Shown: positions 11,320 through 21,930, numbered from the stretch's first letter. The stretch is 64,000 nucleotides of DNA from Polytrichum commune (GCA_950295325.1 OX485806.1:1488001-1552000), one strand, 5' to 3'. Translations and numbers: made by a program. The notes: generated by a model not told the origin, from the letters alone.

Positions 11320-13056
11320 TCATTTTCTTTTGTTTTTTTTTTCTTTTGCCTCTTTTTCTTTTGCTGCAGCTTCTTTTGCTCGCATTGCTTCAACATTCCT
11401 GAAAATCTCCGCCCCACGACTATAGCCATTCTTGGGGTGACCGCCATCCATAACACATTTTGGAGTCCGTCGGCCGCCCGAAATATACGTCGAAGAATTC
11501 GAATACGATGAAGTGGATTGTCTCGCATTTCTGGTCATGGCGTACATACGCTCGAACTCGATGGACGCACTAGACCGCATAGGTTTACGGGTGGGAGCAA
11601 CCTGCAACGCGTCAATGCAAGACCACATGTGTTAGTTTAGGGAGGAAGACCCAAACGTGTCACACGTTCATTTTTAAAGTGCAAAATGATTGTAATGCGC
11701 GGTTAACCAGGTTTGGGGGGGGGGGGTTCACCTTGTCACCGGGGGCATTCCCGTCGGAGTCGGCGAGGAGGGGCAATGCGTCCCGCAAAGGAATAGGAAG
11801 GGTTCCACTCTTCGTTGGCCGAGCGTCCATCCGCAGCCGCCGTTGAGGTGTACTACTGCCGCCGGGCGGAGAGGGGGATGTCCGGACGCATTTGCGATTT
11901 ATGCCCTTGAGCGGCGACGGGGACGGAGAATGCCGGAAGATTTGCTTGGGTGGGGGGCTATCGACGACGCCGGCGTCAAGAGGCTCCTTGGAGTAGTCAA
12001 TGGTCGACGCGGCGTCGTAGACGGTCTCGTAGAAGAAGCTCCCCAAGTCCGACTCGCTGACGATGTCAATCGAGGGCTCCAAACGCTGGCGCAAAAAAAG
12101 AAACGAAACAAAACCCAAGGGAGGAGGGTTTGCTAGAGCGCGTGAAAATCAAGATACATATGAAGCATATATTACACAAAATGAACGGGCGCGTGCGCAC
12201 ACACACACACACACACATACATACACATACAAACACACGTAGTGTCTCAAATGAGCTTGTTAAATTTCGCGTGAGATAACAACTCTCTGTACAAATGGTC
12301 TCGTGGATCCAAATATCTCTCGCCTATCGGATTGTTCCTAACAAAATTGTTTACGGGCAGTCCGCTTCCGCAGAGCGCCTGGAGGTATTTACCAAGGTCT
12401 AACAAAAATCGGTCCCGGACCTTCTCGACCGTCCAGGTAGGGCAAACTATGAGGTTGGCCGTCGGGTTCAACATGTTCTTTGCGGCGCTGTCGTCCACCA
12501 TGAGCGTGTTCTCGCGGGTGGGACGGACGTCGTAGGGGACGCCTATCAAGGACGGTCGCTGGTCCCAAAAAATGTGCTTCAAGACCTTGAGGTATTGGGG
12601 GGAAGCGGGGTTGTTTGGTTTTTTGACGACTTTGCCGTCCGGTGTGTACAATATTCTACAGGCTTCCTGTGCTAGGACCATGCACGGGGGCTCGATGCCC
12701 TTGAAGATGAACTCCACGACGGCATTGGTGTTCTCGGCCGTCATGGAGCTCCAAACGACCACCCACCATCGTTGTTGGGCCATTTGGAGGAAGGTCCGAA
12801 GCCACGGGCGGAGGTGAACTAGCTTGCTCTTTATGAACGTGGGCGGGCCGTCGTAATTCGCGTCCTCGGGCTTGCAAAAGGGCACCATGGGGGTCCTCGG
12901 GCAATGAACGCATTGGACGAGGACCCCGTTCAGGTCTAACACCAGGAATCGTTTCTTCGGCCGCGGGGGCGGGGCGGGGCGGGTAAAATCGGGGGCGCCG
13001 CCGCGCTGCCCTCTCTGCTCCTTGGAGAAGAGCGTCGGGGAGCCGCTACGCTATGC
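11320..13056 (-). CDS. FCP1/SCP-like phosphatase-domain protein (HAD fold)
   Basis: The 5' exon (about 13056 down to about 12250) encodes a Pro-rich lead (RPAPPPRPKKRF) and then a NIF/FCP1-type HAD domain: LVLDLNGVLV, VVVWSSMTAEN, FLKGIEPP-like spacing, YLKVLKHIFWDQRPSLIGVP and ENTLMVDDSAAKN. In this family the first Asp of DxDx(T/V) is the nucleophile. Here the second position is Asn (DLN), so the acid/base residue is altered while the WSS and DD motifs are kept. Exon 2 (12085-11732, phase 0) is Ser/Pro-rich. Exon 3 (11601-11320) ends in a Lys/Glu-rich helix (AKEAAAKEKEAKEKK). Splice sites are GTGAAC at 11731 and CAG before 11601. The donor of exon 1 is not assigned because an in-frame TGA lies at 12247-12249, and the first ATG was not found. 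The likely substrate class is phosphoproteins, but activity is uncertain. Confidence 0.75.
12197..12216. repeat. (CA)n microsatellite in intron
   Basis: A short CA dinucleotide run lies between exons 1 and 2 of the FCP1-like gene and is followed by further CATA-type repeats. Confidence 0.9.
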
Positions 13057-13099
13057 TCCGAGCCCTGCGGATACGATCGAGAGAAAACGGTGGGCGACT

Positions 13100-13536
13100 T
13101 ATGTCATGCTATGTCCAAACGAAGCATTTAAAGAAACGAGTGTTCTCGGTGCAAACACAAAACCATTTGATTCATTTTGGAGGGGGTGCAACAAGGGACA
13201 CAAGAGAGGCAAGAGCATACAACATACATTCAAACACAGGATACGAGTATATAGGAGTAAAAACTGGTGATTATATTGTATACAATGCTCTATGTACATC
13301 TTGATTGGGGGGAGCCGCGTTGAACGATGCGTTCAAACTAGCCTACTTCTACATCTAGCAAAAATTGAAGAGACGGGCCGCCGTGATGAAGACTTCGTCG
13401 CAAGCCGGGGGGTATGTGGACGAACGAATGGTCGGGGGGAAGTGGCGAAGGGCGCGAGTGCCGGGGGGGCGACGTGTCCGTGAGTTTAGGGTAGTTAGGG
13501 GACACGACCAAGGCAAGAAGACAAAGACCCATGGAG
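13100..13536. other. Spacer between two minus-strand genes
   Basis: This lies between the FCP1-like gene start and the end of the ParB-like gene. On the minus strand, about 13480-13364 stays open and Pro/Arg-rich (ending AACDEVFITAARLFNF before a stop). It could be the terminal exon of the upstream gene if the donor GTAATG at about 13580 is used. No other feature was seen. Confidence 0.35.
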
Positions 13537-13556
13537 TTTGGGTCGACCGACCCAAA
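13537..13556. repeat. Family B palindrome, near gene 3' end
   Basis: TTTGGGTCGACCGACCCAAA is a copy of the dispersed family B palindrome, with intact arms and the centre TCGACCGA. It lies just past the last coding exon of the ParB-like gene, in what is either the 3' UTR or a terminal intron. Confidence 0.95.
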
Positions 13557-13840
13557 CTGAGTGGGGTCAGTGCATTACCTCGCCTTGGTCGTGCCTCGAC
13601 GACGTGGATGCCGGCATCGCGTGCGTTGCCCCACCTCTGTCACCGCCGCCTCCGACGACGACGTCAGCCGCAACCTGCTCCTGCAAAGGCTGACTGTCAG
13701 GCCTTTGTCCCAACCCAACCTCCGCATGCGCATCATGCATTGGTTCATCGACTGGGTTAGGAGTAGAGGTATCACTAGGCCCTTGCGGGCCTTCAACGTC
13801 TAACATGGGCTCGTCCACCGGGGTCTGGTCGGGGACGGGG

Positions 13841-13860
13841 TTTGGGTCGGCCGACCCAAA
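13841..13860. repeat. Family B palindrome inside coding exon (copy 1)
   Basis: TTTGGGTCGGCCGACCCAAA lies within exon 3 of the ParB-like gene and is read in frame as FGSADPN. Both arms are intact and the centre is GGCC, so this copy is fully self-complementary. Confidence 0.95.
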
Positions 13861-13909
13861 CCCTGCTGGTTGGCGAGCGTCGCTCTGGGACGCTGCAGCG
13901 TCGGCACTG

Positions 13910-13929
13910 TTTGGGTCGGACGACCCAAA
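13910..13929. repeat. Family B palindrome inside coding exon (copy 2)
   Basis: TTTGGGTCGGACGACCCAAA lies 50 bp from copy 1 in the same exon and is translated in the same frame as FGSSDPN. The exon stays open through both copies. Confidence 0.95.
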
Positions 13930-15117
13930 CATGTGGGGGTCGTCCCGCTGGTGGTGTGGGGGCAAGAGGATGGGAGGCCGGAGCGGCGGGGGTGCCAACG
14001 GGCTGGAAGCTCCGGGGACGCGCCAAAGGTTGGGGTCGTCCACCTGCTGGACAGGTGCGTAAGGGCGGGCGTGCGGCTGCAGCAAATGCGCGAAGCTGAA
14101 GGACTGTTGCGGCGCCGGCCGCGGGCGGATATCCTGTGGAGGGAAGCCTGTGGGCAAGTGAGGGAATGAACTCGGGGGAGCCATCACCAATCCTTGCGCC
14201 AGCATGCCCTGGATCACTTGCGTGATCAGGTCCTCTTGGGACGGAGGTGGGGCCATCGCCCTTTGCCGCTCCTGCTCCAACAGGAGAGCCCTCAACTCCG
14301 CGACTTCGTTGCGGACCGAGGGCTCCTCGGCGGCGGCCTTCTGCAATCGGACGCGTTGCTCCTCGTCCCGGAGCATCTTCGCGTTGGCCTCCTCCACGGT
14401 GAGGACCTCGGGTTTCACCCTCACCATCCCGGCGAACGCTGTGGGGGAGGCAGGATCCGACCTCAGCCTCTTCGCGAGCTCCATGTCGTCCTCGTCCTCG
14501 GAGCTTATGGCGATCGTCTCCTCCACCGCATAGTCGCTGTATAATTTCTTCCCCTTCAGCATTCGCCGCTCCCTGAAGGTGGCCGTCGCGTCCCTCGAAT
14601 ACATGTCCTTCGCGTCGGCCACCGTTAGGACGGGTACTAGCTTGCTCTGGGGCGTTGCAGCCCGCATGGCCTTCTTCCGCTGAGGGGCCTCGGATTCTTG
14701 AGTGAATCCTGTTGCCCCTTCCTCCACCTCCCCCTCCACTTTCTCTGCTTCCTCCTCCTCCTCCGCAACCTCGCCACCTGCTCTCATAGAGGGATTGCCC
14801 GGATGCAACCCGATGAGCGGCTCTGGCAATTGAACGGGGGCTCGCATGGCGAATTCACCCGGGTTGATTCGCCTCGCCATATCCAAAGGATTCTCGCCCC
14901 CCTCGACGATCTCTTCGACGTAGGATCCGGGTATCCAGTCGAGGATGTCCATTCTCTTGGCCAGCGCCTTCTGGGTCCTGTAGAATTGAACATCGGCATC
15001 CTCCACATAGGAGTAGATGTTCAACCCAGACATCTGCACAATCAGAATCAATACTATTAGTATCACCAATGAACAAATAATGGAAAGTGACATCCAAAAC
15101 AAAATAAGAATAGTTAG

Positions 15118-15280
15118 TTTGGGTCGCTCGACCCAAACTATGGGCATACCTAGTTTGGGTCGAGCGATCCAAACCATGCATGCCCTAGTTTGGGTCGCTC
15201 GACCCAAACAGACCGTGCCCCTAGTTTGGGTCGAGCGACCCAAACAATGCATGCCCTAGTTTGGGTCGCTCGACCCAAAC
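15118..15280. repeat. Family B palindrome cluster in intron (5 copies)
   Basis: Five palindromes start at about 15118, 15152, 15189, 15225 and 15260, spaced 34-37 bp, inside the intron at 15034-15313. The centres alternate between TCGCTCGA and TCGAGCGA, which are reverse complements of each other, so successive copies behave as if in alternating orientation. Linkers contain CATGCCCTAG-type words. Confidence 0.95.
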
Positions 15281-16693
15281 CGTCCATGTAGTTCCTTCAG
15301 GTTATTTGCTTACCATGGTTGCGAAAACCGGTTTGGAGCCCCCAAAGACGTTGAAGATGCAGTCCCCTCTCTTCGTGAGGGTCCTCATCATCCGCAGGTA
15401 GAACTCCATGCGCAGCTCATCCGCGGGGTAGTTGGCGTACTTCGCCTCGTCGTACAAGCTCCTGCTGGTGCCCAACCCTTCTTGGACTTGGAAGAGCTTC
15501 TCCATCCTGGCTATGGGATGGTTTGGCACCTTAAGCAGCTCAGCTTTGTACACAAAGTACAAGCACAGCACGTTGACGATCTTCGTCTTCTTGTCTTTCA
15601 GCGTGCTGTACGCCCCCTCCGCCGGTGCAGCAACGTAGTGAGATTTTGAGACGGCGTACTCTGGCTGCAATTTCCGCACGATCTCGTACACCTGCTCTGC
15701 CCTCCTGTCCTCGACAATCCACAGCCAGACGTCGACCTCCCTGAATTTGGGGCTGCCGTAAACCACAAACTTCGTGAAGAACGGCTCGTAGAATGGGGTG
15801 CTCATTGTCCCCTCGAATGAGGCTCCAGGGATGTTCCTGAAGTCTATCATTCCGAAGGGGAAGCGGTCCTCGGCTTTTGTCCTGATAGCCTTCCTGGCAT
15901 CAGAGCCCGGCCATCCTTGGATCTTGAGAGGCTCGAGGGTGACCAAGTTGAAGTAGGCGTCGCCCTCGAAGCTGACGATCTTCTTCTCCTTTATAAAGTT
16001 GGAGAAGGCACGCGCGGAGTGTTCGGGAAGCGCTCGGTTCCTCCCCCCCTTCACAAGCTTGGACTTCAGGAAGTCGTCTCCCGCCTCCCTGATGAGTGCC
16101 GCCATTGACACACTGGTGAACTTGTAGTCGGCTTTGAATGCCCTCCAGTGCGCCTCGTCGACCTCTCCATCCACTATGAGCTTTCTTTCCGGCACCAGCT
16201 TGTGCAGCTCCTAGACGATGGTCGTCTACTTTTTCCTATTCTCCATCCATTCCTTCATGGTGTAGCATGAAGGGACGAAGATTTTGGGCTTGATGAAGAT
16301 GATCTTCGGGTGGACCCAACATCTCTTTGCCGTCGGCTGCACGTGAAGGATGTGGGACGCCGCCTTTCCCATCTCTGTCTCCGAGAGACCTTGAAGAGCC
16401 CTGAAGAACTCCCTCACCAGAGGCTTCATCTGCTTGAAGCGCGCAGTCTGATTGAAGAGCATGCCGGTGTCGGGATCCATGAGGTCCCCCGTCTCGTGTT
16501 TCTCGAAAACACTCTTCCATCTCCCCCACACGGAGTCAGACGCTGTGATCAAATAAATTTCTCCTCTTAGCTCGTTGTACTTCTTCTGCTTGTGGGAAGC
16601 GTTGTCAATCGAGGAGAATTTGTTGATCATCTGGTATTTGAAGTCCTGCACATGAAGTAAATAACACACGTGAAAAAACTGCGAATGCAAGAG

Positions 16694-17056
16694 TTTGGGT
16701 TGATCGACCCAAACTATAAACCTCACGAGAAAAAGTAAGCAATGTTACAGTTTGGGTCGATCGACCCAAACTACAAACACGACGAGAAAAAATAAACAAT
16801 GTTATAGTTTGGGTCGATCGACCCAAACTATAAACCTGAAGAGAAAAAGTAAGCAATGTTACAGTTTGGGTCGATCGATCCAAACTATAAACCTGAAGAG
16901 AAAAAGTAAGCAATGTTACAGTTTGGGTCGATCGACCCAAACTATAAACCTGAATAAAAAAAGTAAACAATTCAAGAGTTTGGGTCGATCGACCTAAACT
17001 ATAAACCTGAATAAAAAAGGTAAACAATTCAAGAGTTTGGGTCGATCGACCCAAAC
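16694..17056. repeat. Family B palindrome cluster in intron (7 copies, 57-bp period)
   Basis: Seven copies of TTTGGGTCGATCGACCCAAA (a few with one change) start at 16694, 16751, 16808, 16865, 16922, 16979 and 17036, an exact 57-bp period. The linker is AT-rich (CTATAAACCTGAAGAGAAAA type). The array fills most of the 419-bp intron 16646-17064 and begins right after the donor site of exon 1. Confidence 0.97.
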
Positions 17057-18417
17057 ATACTCACCTCCCATTTTGGGTTCTTGTCTTTAGCATTCTCCCT
17101 TTCCTTGGGAGGCCTGCCGTAAAACTCCCACACCTCCCTCGAGGCCATGATGTTCCGAATCCAGGATGCCTGGTACGCCCTCTTCTTGTTTCCCATGTTG
17201 AAGAAGCGTGAGATGTCGGTTAGTACGGTCTCGTTGTCAGACCAAACCACCAATGCCTTCCACACCTTTAGCTTCTCCTTTTGGTTGTTGGGGTCGTCCC
17301 ACTCGGTCATCAGCTGAATTTTTTTAGACGCCTCCACACTGTGCTGGCCATCAATCAGCCAGAAGTCGCCTTTGCATATTGTCGGCCACATTTCAGGCGT
17401 CGGCATTCTCTTCAGCCCTTGCGCCATGACAACAATCGTCTGCCTGTCGTCTTTGAATTGCCCTCCCAAGATCTGAGCGACCATCCAGTCGACGTAGGCG
17501 TCCTCCTTGGCTCGGACACACTTCTCAGGTGGCGCAAGGTGGCACTGTGCAATGTTCACCTCGAACTTGAAGTCCCTGCCCATGAAGAAGCAATGCAGGC
17601 ACTTCGTCTCGAAGTTATCATTGATTTTCTGTATCTCGCCTGCATCCACCTCTTGGCCAGGTTTTGGCATCCGCAGCTCCGGGGAAACTGGCTCGGTGGT
17701 CATGACGGAGGACTCTCTCGCCCTCTTCGACGGGGTCGTCTGCCGGCTTCCGGACGGTGTGGGCGTCTCGCTGTCAGCCAGCATTCCTATAGTGCTAGGC
17801 CGTCTGGAGTCTGCAGGGACCGGACACGGTATCCTCACAGTTTGGGGTCTGGACGACCCTGCGCCTTCTTCCGCCGTTGCCTTACGCCTCACAGGCTTCT
17901 GCGTTTTGGCTTTACTTTGCAGCGCCTTGTTGAGGACCGTGATGGCATGTTTCAATTTTGTAAACCTACTTGCAACCTTCGTGTTGGTTACATTGCCATC
18001 TATGAAAATTGTCTCCGGTTTAATTGTTTCAGGCTCCACGCATGACTCCTTGGCGTATATAGTGTCGAATGACTCGGAGAACTAGTGCATGAACATGTGG
18101 GCGTTGTGCACGGCGGAGTTCTCGAGAATTACGTCCACGTAATCCCCGAGGGCTTGGACGGACGCAACCTCCCATCCTGTCAACGTTGTCCAAGTGTGGT
18201 TCTCGTGGGTCCCTACTTTTACCACGAATAGGAGCTTGAACTGGGAGCCCTTTACAACCTGAACTGACCACGCAAGGACAAGCCCATCCTTGGGCACGTA
18301 TGAGTCGTCCTGGGGGGTTTCATACTCCTGCCATATTACGTCTGGCGCGAGCATAAAGAACCTTTCTCCAGGTCTCTTCTTGGGGGCCATCTGTAAGTCC
18401 AGAAATTAAAACTATTA

Positions 18418-19062
18418 GTTTCGGTCGATCGACCCAAAGTAGTCGACAATGCATTTAACATTTGGTGGAAATGGAACAAATGTATTTTATTGACCAGCCC
18501 GAATTCAAGGTTTGGGTCGATCGACCGAAACCTTGAACACTTGGTGGCTCGTATTCTTGAAATGTGGAGGCTAGAGTGTTTGGGTCGAGCGACCCAAACA
18601 TTTCATTAATTTTAAAGCTGATTTCTAGTGTTTCAGTAGATTTGAAATTGGGGTTTGGGTCGATCGACCCAAACATGAGGCTCTGTGGTTTGGGTCGCTC
18701 GACCCAAACATTTTATTAATTCTCAATCTGGTTTCAAGTTTTTTTTTAATTGAGGTTTGGGTCGAGCGACCCAAACATGAGGCTCTGTGGTTTGGGTCGC
18801 TCGACCCAAACATTTTATTAATTCTTAATATGGTTTCAAGGGGTTTTTTATATTTTGAATTGGGGTTTAGGTCGAACGACCCAAACATTGCAGCCTCATG
18901 TTTGGGTCGCTCGACCCAAACATGAGCCTTTGGGGTTTGGGTCGAGCGACCCAAACATGAGGCTGCAATGTTTGGGTCGATCGACCCAAACATTTAATCA
19001 ATTTTCAAGCTGATTTTAAATGTTTCGTTACATTTTAAATTGGGGTTTGGGTCGCCTCCCGA
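18418..19062. repeat. Family B palindrome cluster upstream of the ParB-like gene
   Basis: About twelve copies, some with one changed arm base, start at roughly 18418, 18510, 18580, 18655, 18690, 18756, 18791, 18867, 18899, 18936 and 18970, with a partial copy at about 19042. Centres are GATC, GAGC and GCTC. Neighbouring copies are often paired around a short CATGAGGCTCTGTGG linker. The start codon at 18390 is directly preceded by a good acceptor (ACTTACAG), so this cluster may sit in a 5' UTR intron. Confidence 0.93.
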
Positions 19063-19186
19063 AACTACTTAGTTTCCAGAGGCATGTTTAATGTTTAAAC
19101 ATCATATACAATGCATTGTATATGAAACATGATCGTAAAGGAAGTGAAGCAAATTGTGTAGAGTGAAATGATATACCTTGTGTTTG

Positions 19187-19286
19187 AAACTCTTGTAAGC
19201 TGCTCTTACAAGCTGATTCTTATAACCAGAATCCAGAAACTCTTGTGAGCTGCTCTTACAAGCTGATTCTTAGATCCAGAATCCAG
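19187..19286. repeat. 50-bp tandem duplication
   Basis: GAAACTCTTGTAAGCTGCTC followed by TTACAAGCTGATTCTTA and CCAGAATCCA is present twice in a row with three or four differences. Confidence 0.9.
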
Positions 19287-19479
19287 AAACTCTGTGATAT
19301 CACTAAAAATCAACACTCAGAAACACCTAAAAATCACTATGAATCTCACAAGCACTCTAAAACCCTCTCACAAACACCCTGATTCTTGCAAGCCTTCTGA
19401 TCACTACTAATAACAACCTGAAATCACTCCACAACAACAACAAAACTCTGATGTCACTCACTGCATCCACTCTACAATA

Positions 19480-20070
19480 AGAAATGAATGACACTCAACT
19501 AAAGCGATCCGGACTCACTCAATGCGTGCACGCTGAACCAGGAAGAGAGAATAAGCCTATAATCCTAGAAGAAGACTCGAAGGACCAGAGAGGAGAAGAA
19601 GAATGCAAAGGAAGAAGTGAAGACAAAGACAAAGAGGAAAGCGGCGCTTCGCGGGAAGCGGCGCGTCCAAGCAATACCCAATGAGCGCAAGAAGCTATGC
19701 GAAAAGACAAACTCACAATCGCTTGGCGCGTCGCTATGGAAAGCGGCGGCGCTTCGCGCGGAGGGAGAGGAAAGCGAGAAAGAGAGAAAGAGAGAAAGAG
19801 GAGGGGAGAGAAGGGGAGAGCCGAAGGGGTTCCCCTTCAGACAATCCTGGCCATGCGATTTCTCGGGCCCATCAACGGCCCAGAAGCCTCGCGGGCCAAA
19901 ACCCTGCCAGGTGTCCAAACCTCCTTGGTGGAGGTGGTTGCCCGCGCGGCTTCTGGTGTTGACACATGGCACCCTATGGACATTGCCTTCGGCATTGTCC
20001 TTGCCTCTAGGGGCGGGACATAGGAGGGTCGGCGCCTCTCTTGGCCGCCCGGCCCCGGCATTCTAACCCG
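19480..20070. other. GC-rich, purine-rich block, coding status unclear
   Basis: This block has higher GC than its right flank and includes a (GAGAAA)n-like purine tract near 19770-19800. The word GCGGCGCTTCGCG appears twice (about 19642 and 19753), and GCGCGTC-containing words lie in inverted orientation around them. Overlapping open frames exist on both strands, none with a recognisable domain. It may be the promoter or 5' region of the minus-strand ParB-like gene, or an exon I cannot identify. Confidence 0.35.
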
Positions 20071-20604
20071 GTATTCATTACCGGCAATTCAAAAACATTC
20101 AAAAAGCTACATAGACTAAGGTGTTGCACAATATTTACACCATCGCCAACTCTGATTTTAATGGTGTTGAATTGAATGATCGCCCATTGGAATTGATAAT
20201 TGATAACATCGTAGCCATTATTTGTTTTGGTATTTCAATAATGTAGTCGTATGGAATCATATGAGAGTGTTACAAAATCTAAGAGGAGTAATTCATAATT
20301 ATATTGCAATCTTCAAAGGCAATTACACGGTGCAATAATATAAATATGGTAACCGTTCACATGGTTAAGGGTATTGGGTTATGTATTCTAATTGCTATGA
20401 TGGTTGTTGGTAGAGGACAAAGCTCTAGACTACAATGGATACCCTAACAAGTAGCATTACAGTGAACATTAACATATGTACTTAGAAGCTCAAATTTGAA
20501 GTACATGGGAGAAACAAAATGATAACAAATGTATCTACTTCAACCCCATGGACTTCACATATCATATGAAGCCATTTAAACATTCAGTTTTTTGTTCGAT
20601 GATG

Positions 20605-20625
20605 CCTAAACCCTAAACCCTAAAC
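20605..20625. repeat. Interstitial telomere-like run (CCCTAAA)
   Basis: About three units of the plant-type telomere repeat in C-rich orientation on the + strand. Confidence 0.9.
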
Positions 20626-21333
20626 ACCACAAACCATAAATGAATGGCACACACATCAAATGACAGGGCCTTGGTGCTTGTAGTTCTCAATACAAATGTA
20701 TATTGTCATCATAACATCCTAATTCACGAAAGAATGAACTCACAAATGTCATTTGTGATTTATGGTTCCATTAATGACTTCCACATACGTAGGTTAATGT
20801 CACACTTGCATGCTTGAGGATGGAGCAATGTTGTGTGCACACATTACAAACAACATATGTTCTTTTGATTAGCGCAAATTGAAAGTTGGCCAAAATATTC
20901 AACTTTGTCATGGCATCAATTCCTTGTTTTCAAAATATAAGTCCTCATGTGAGGGTCTAAATAATTGCATTAACTATTATATTTAGTGACTTTTAGTATA
21001 TGAGGTTTTATAATATTGGCACCTCTTTTGTCAATATATTGTTTGAATTATACCACAATGTTTGACTCCAAGTAGAATAAAACCCCTTAGATATAACCTT
21101 ACATATTGTCATAGGGATATTGGTAATTAGTGTATGCATTCATATTTAGTGTATGAAACTCTATATATCCAATTTAGTTTTATCTAGTCAATGAAAGTGT
21201 TGTAGTGTCACTACAATGAATATGATAATTACACTCAATATGATAGTTAGTGTTTGATACACTTAATAAGAACGTTTAAAATAGATGTTGTTTGTATATG
21301 GGGGCATCAGTGAACCACTACTAAATTTTGGTG

Positions 21334-21354
21334 TTTAGGGTTTAGGGTTTAGGG
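21334..21354. repeat. Interstitial telomere-like run (TTTAGGG)
   Basis: About three units in G-rich orientation, opposite to the run 0.7 kb to the left, followed by degenerate GGGATAGGG words. Confidence 0.9.
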
Positions 21355-21420
21355 GATAGGGGATAGGGTTATAACATATTAATCTATCCAATGTCAATGT
21401 ATAACATTGTCTTACTCGTG

Positions 21421-21930
21421 AGAAGAGTCTTATAGGAAGGTTATAGTGAAGACGATATTGTGTTTATTTGAGACGTTTAAACGCGATATATTGATTGGTC
21501 TTGTGTTTATTCAAATAACATGAAATATTGTGGATGTTAATAGGGGCTAGGGGTCCAACTTTGGATGTTTCGCTCAGTTTAGGGAATCACATATTAGTCG
21601 CTAATAAACCATCGTTCATGATGTATTTAATATATGGAATGTGATGTAAAAGTAAATCGGAGAAGCACAACATCATGTTGTTATTCATTGTTCTCTCCAC
21701 GTGTATTAGATAATGGAGGAAGATATAACAGATATTGTTTGCATAATATGAAGAAGAGTCTAATCGGAAGGTCATAGTAAATACAATCTTGATCATGTTA
21801 ATATGTTATATGGGACGTTTAAACATGATATCCTAATTGGTTTTGTATTTAGTCAATGCGTATTTCATGTTGTGGATGTTATAAGGGTTTAGGGTCCAAT
21901 CTTCGATGTTTTGCTCTCACACATTAGTAA
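21421..21930. repeat. Diverged direct duplication of about 170 bp
   Basis: The segment near 21421-21590 (GAAGAGTCTTATAGGAAGGT, GACGTTTAAACGCGATAT, TTGTGGATGTTA, GGGTCCAACTTTGGATGTTT) recurs near 21751-21930 in the same order with substitutions and small indels. The GGG(G)TCCAA phrase in both copies follows a TTAGGG- or CTAGGG-like word. Confidence 0.75.

Larger units (their letters stand above)
13567..18390 (-). pseudogene. Multi-exon gene with ParB-like DGQHSV domain, interrupted by TAG codons
   Basis: Exon 1 (18390-17065) starts MAPKKRPGERF. It contains FWLIDGQHSVEASKKIQ, which resembles the ParB/sulfiredoxin-fold signature (a G-x-H/R loop followed by a helix), and ends at donor GTGAGT. 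Exon 2 (16645-15314, phase 0) runs from DFKYQMINKFSS to KPVFATM. Exon 3 (15033 to about 13567, phase 0) is acidic, then coiled-coil (VAELRALLLEQERQR), then Pro-rich. Introns are 16646-17064 and 15034-15313. Three in-frame TAG codons (18082-18084, 16226-16228, 16211-16213) break an otherwise open reading frame of roughly 1,400 codons. Ancestral CAG is the simplest source for each. Two family B palindromes lie inside exon 3 and are translated. The DGQHSV call is by motif resemblance only and no biochemical role is assigned. High GC and clean splice phases suggest very recent decay, or that readthrough should be tested. Confidence 0.7.

Noticed and set aside
14194..14544. Plus-strand open frames opposite the ParB-like exon 3
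   Set aside because: They are shadows of the GC-rich, Pro/Glu-rich minus-strand coding sequence and have no domain or splice context.
16694..17056. CRISPR-like array (20-bp repeat, 37-bp spacer)
   Set aside because: The spacers are themselves near-identical, the array lies in a spliceosomal intron of a plant genome, and no cas genes exist.
16211..18084. Reassigned UAG codon in this organism
   Set aside because: Other lesions nearby include TGA and frameshifts, and several frames end normally in TAG, so decay at CAG sites is simpler.
11320..18390. Endogenous giant-virus origin for the GC-rich genes
   Set aside because: Genes carry ordinary spliceosomal introns with good splice sites, and no hallmark viral genes are present. 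Nothing supports the idea beyond composition.
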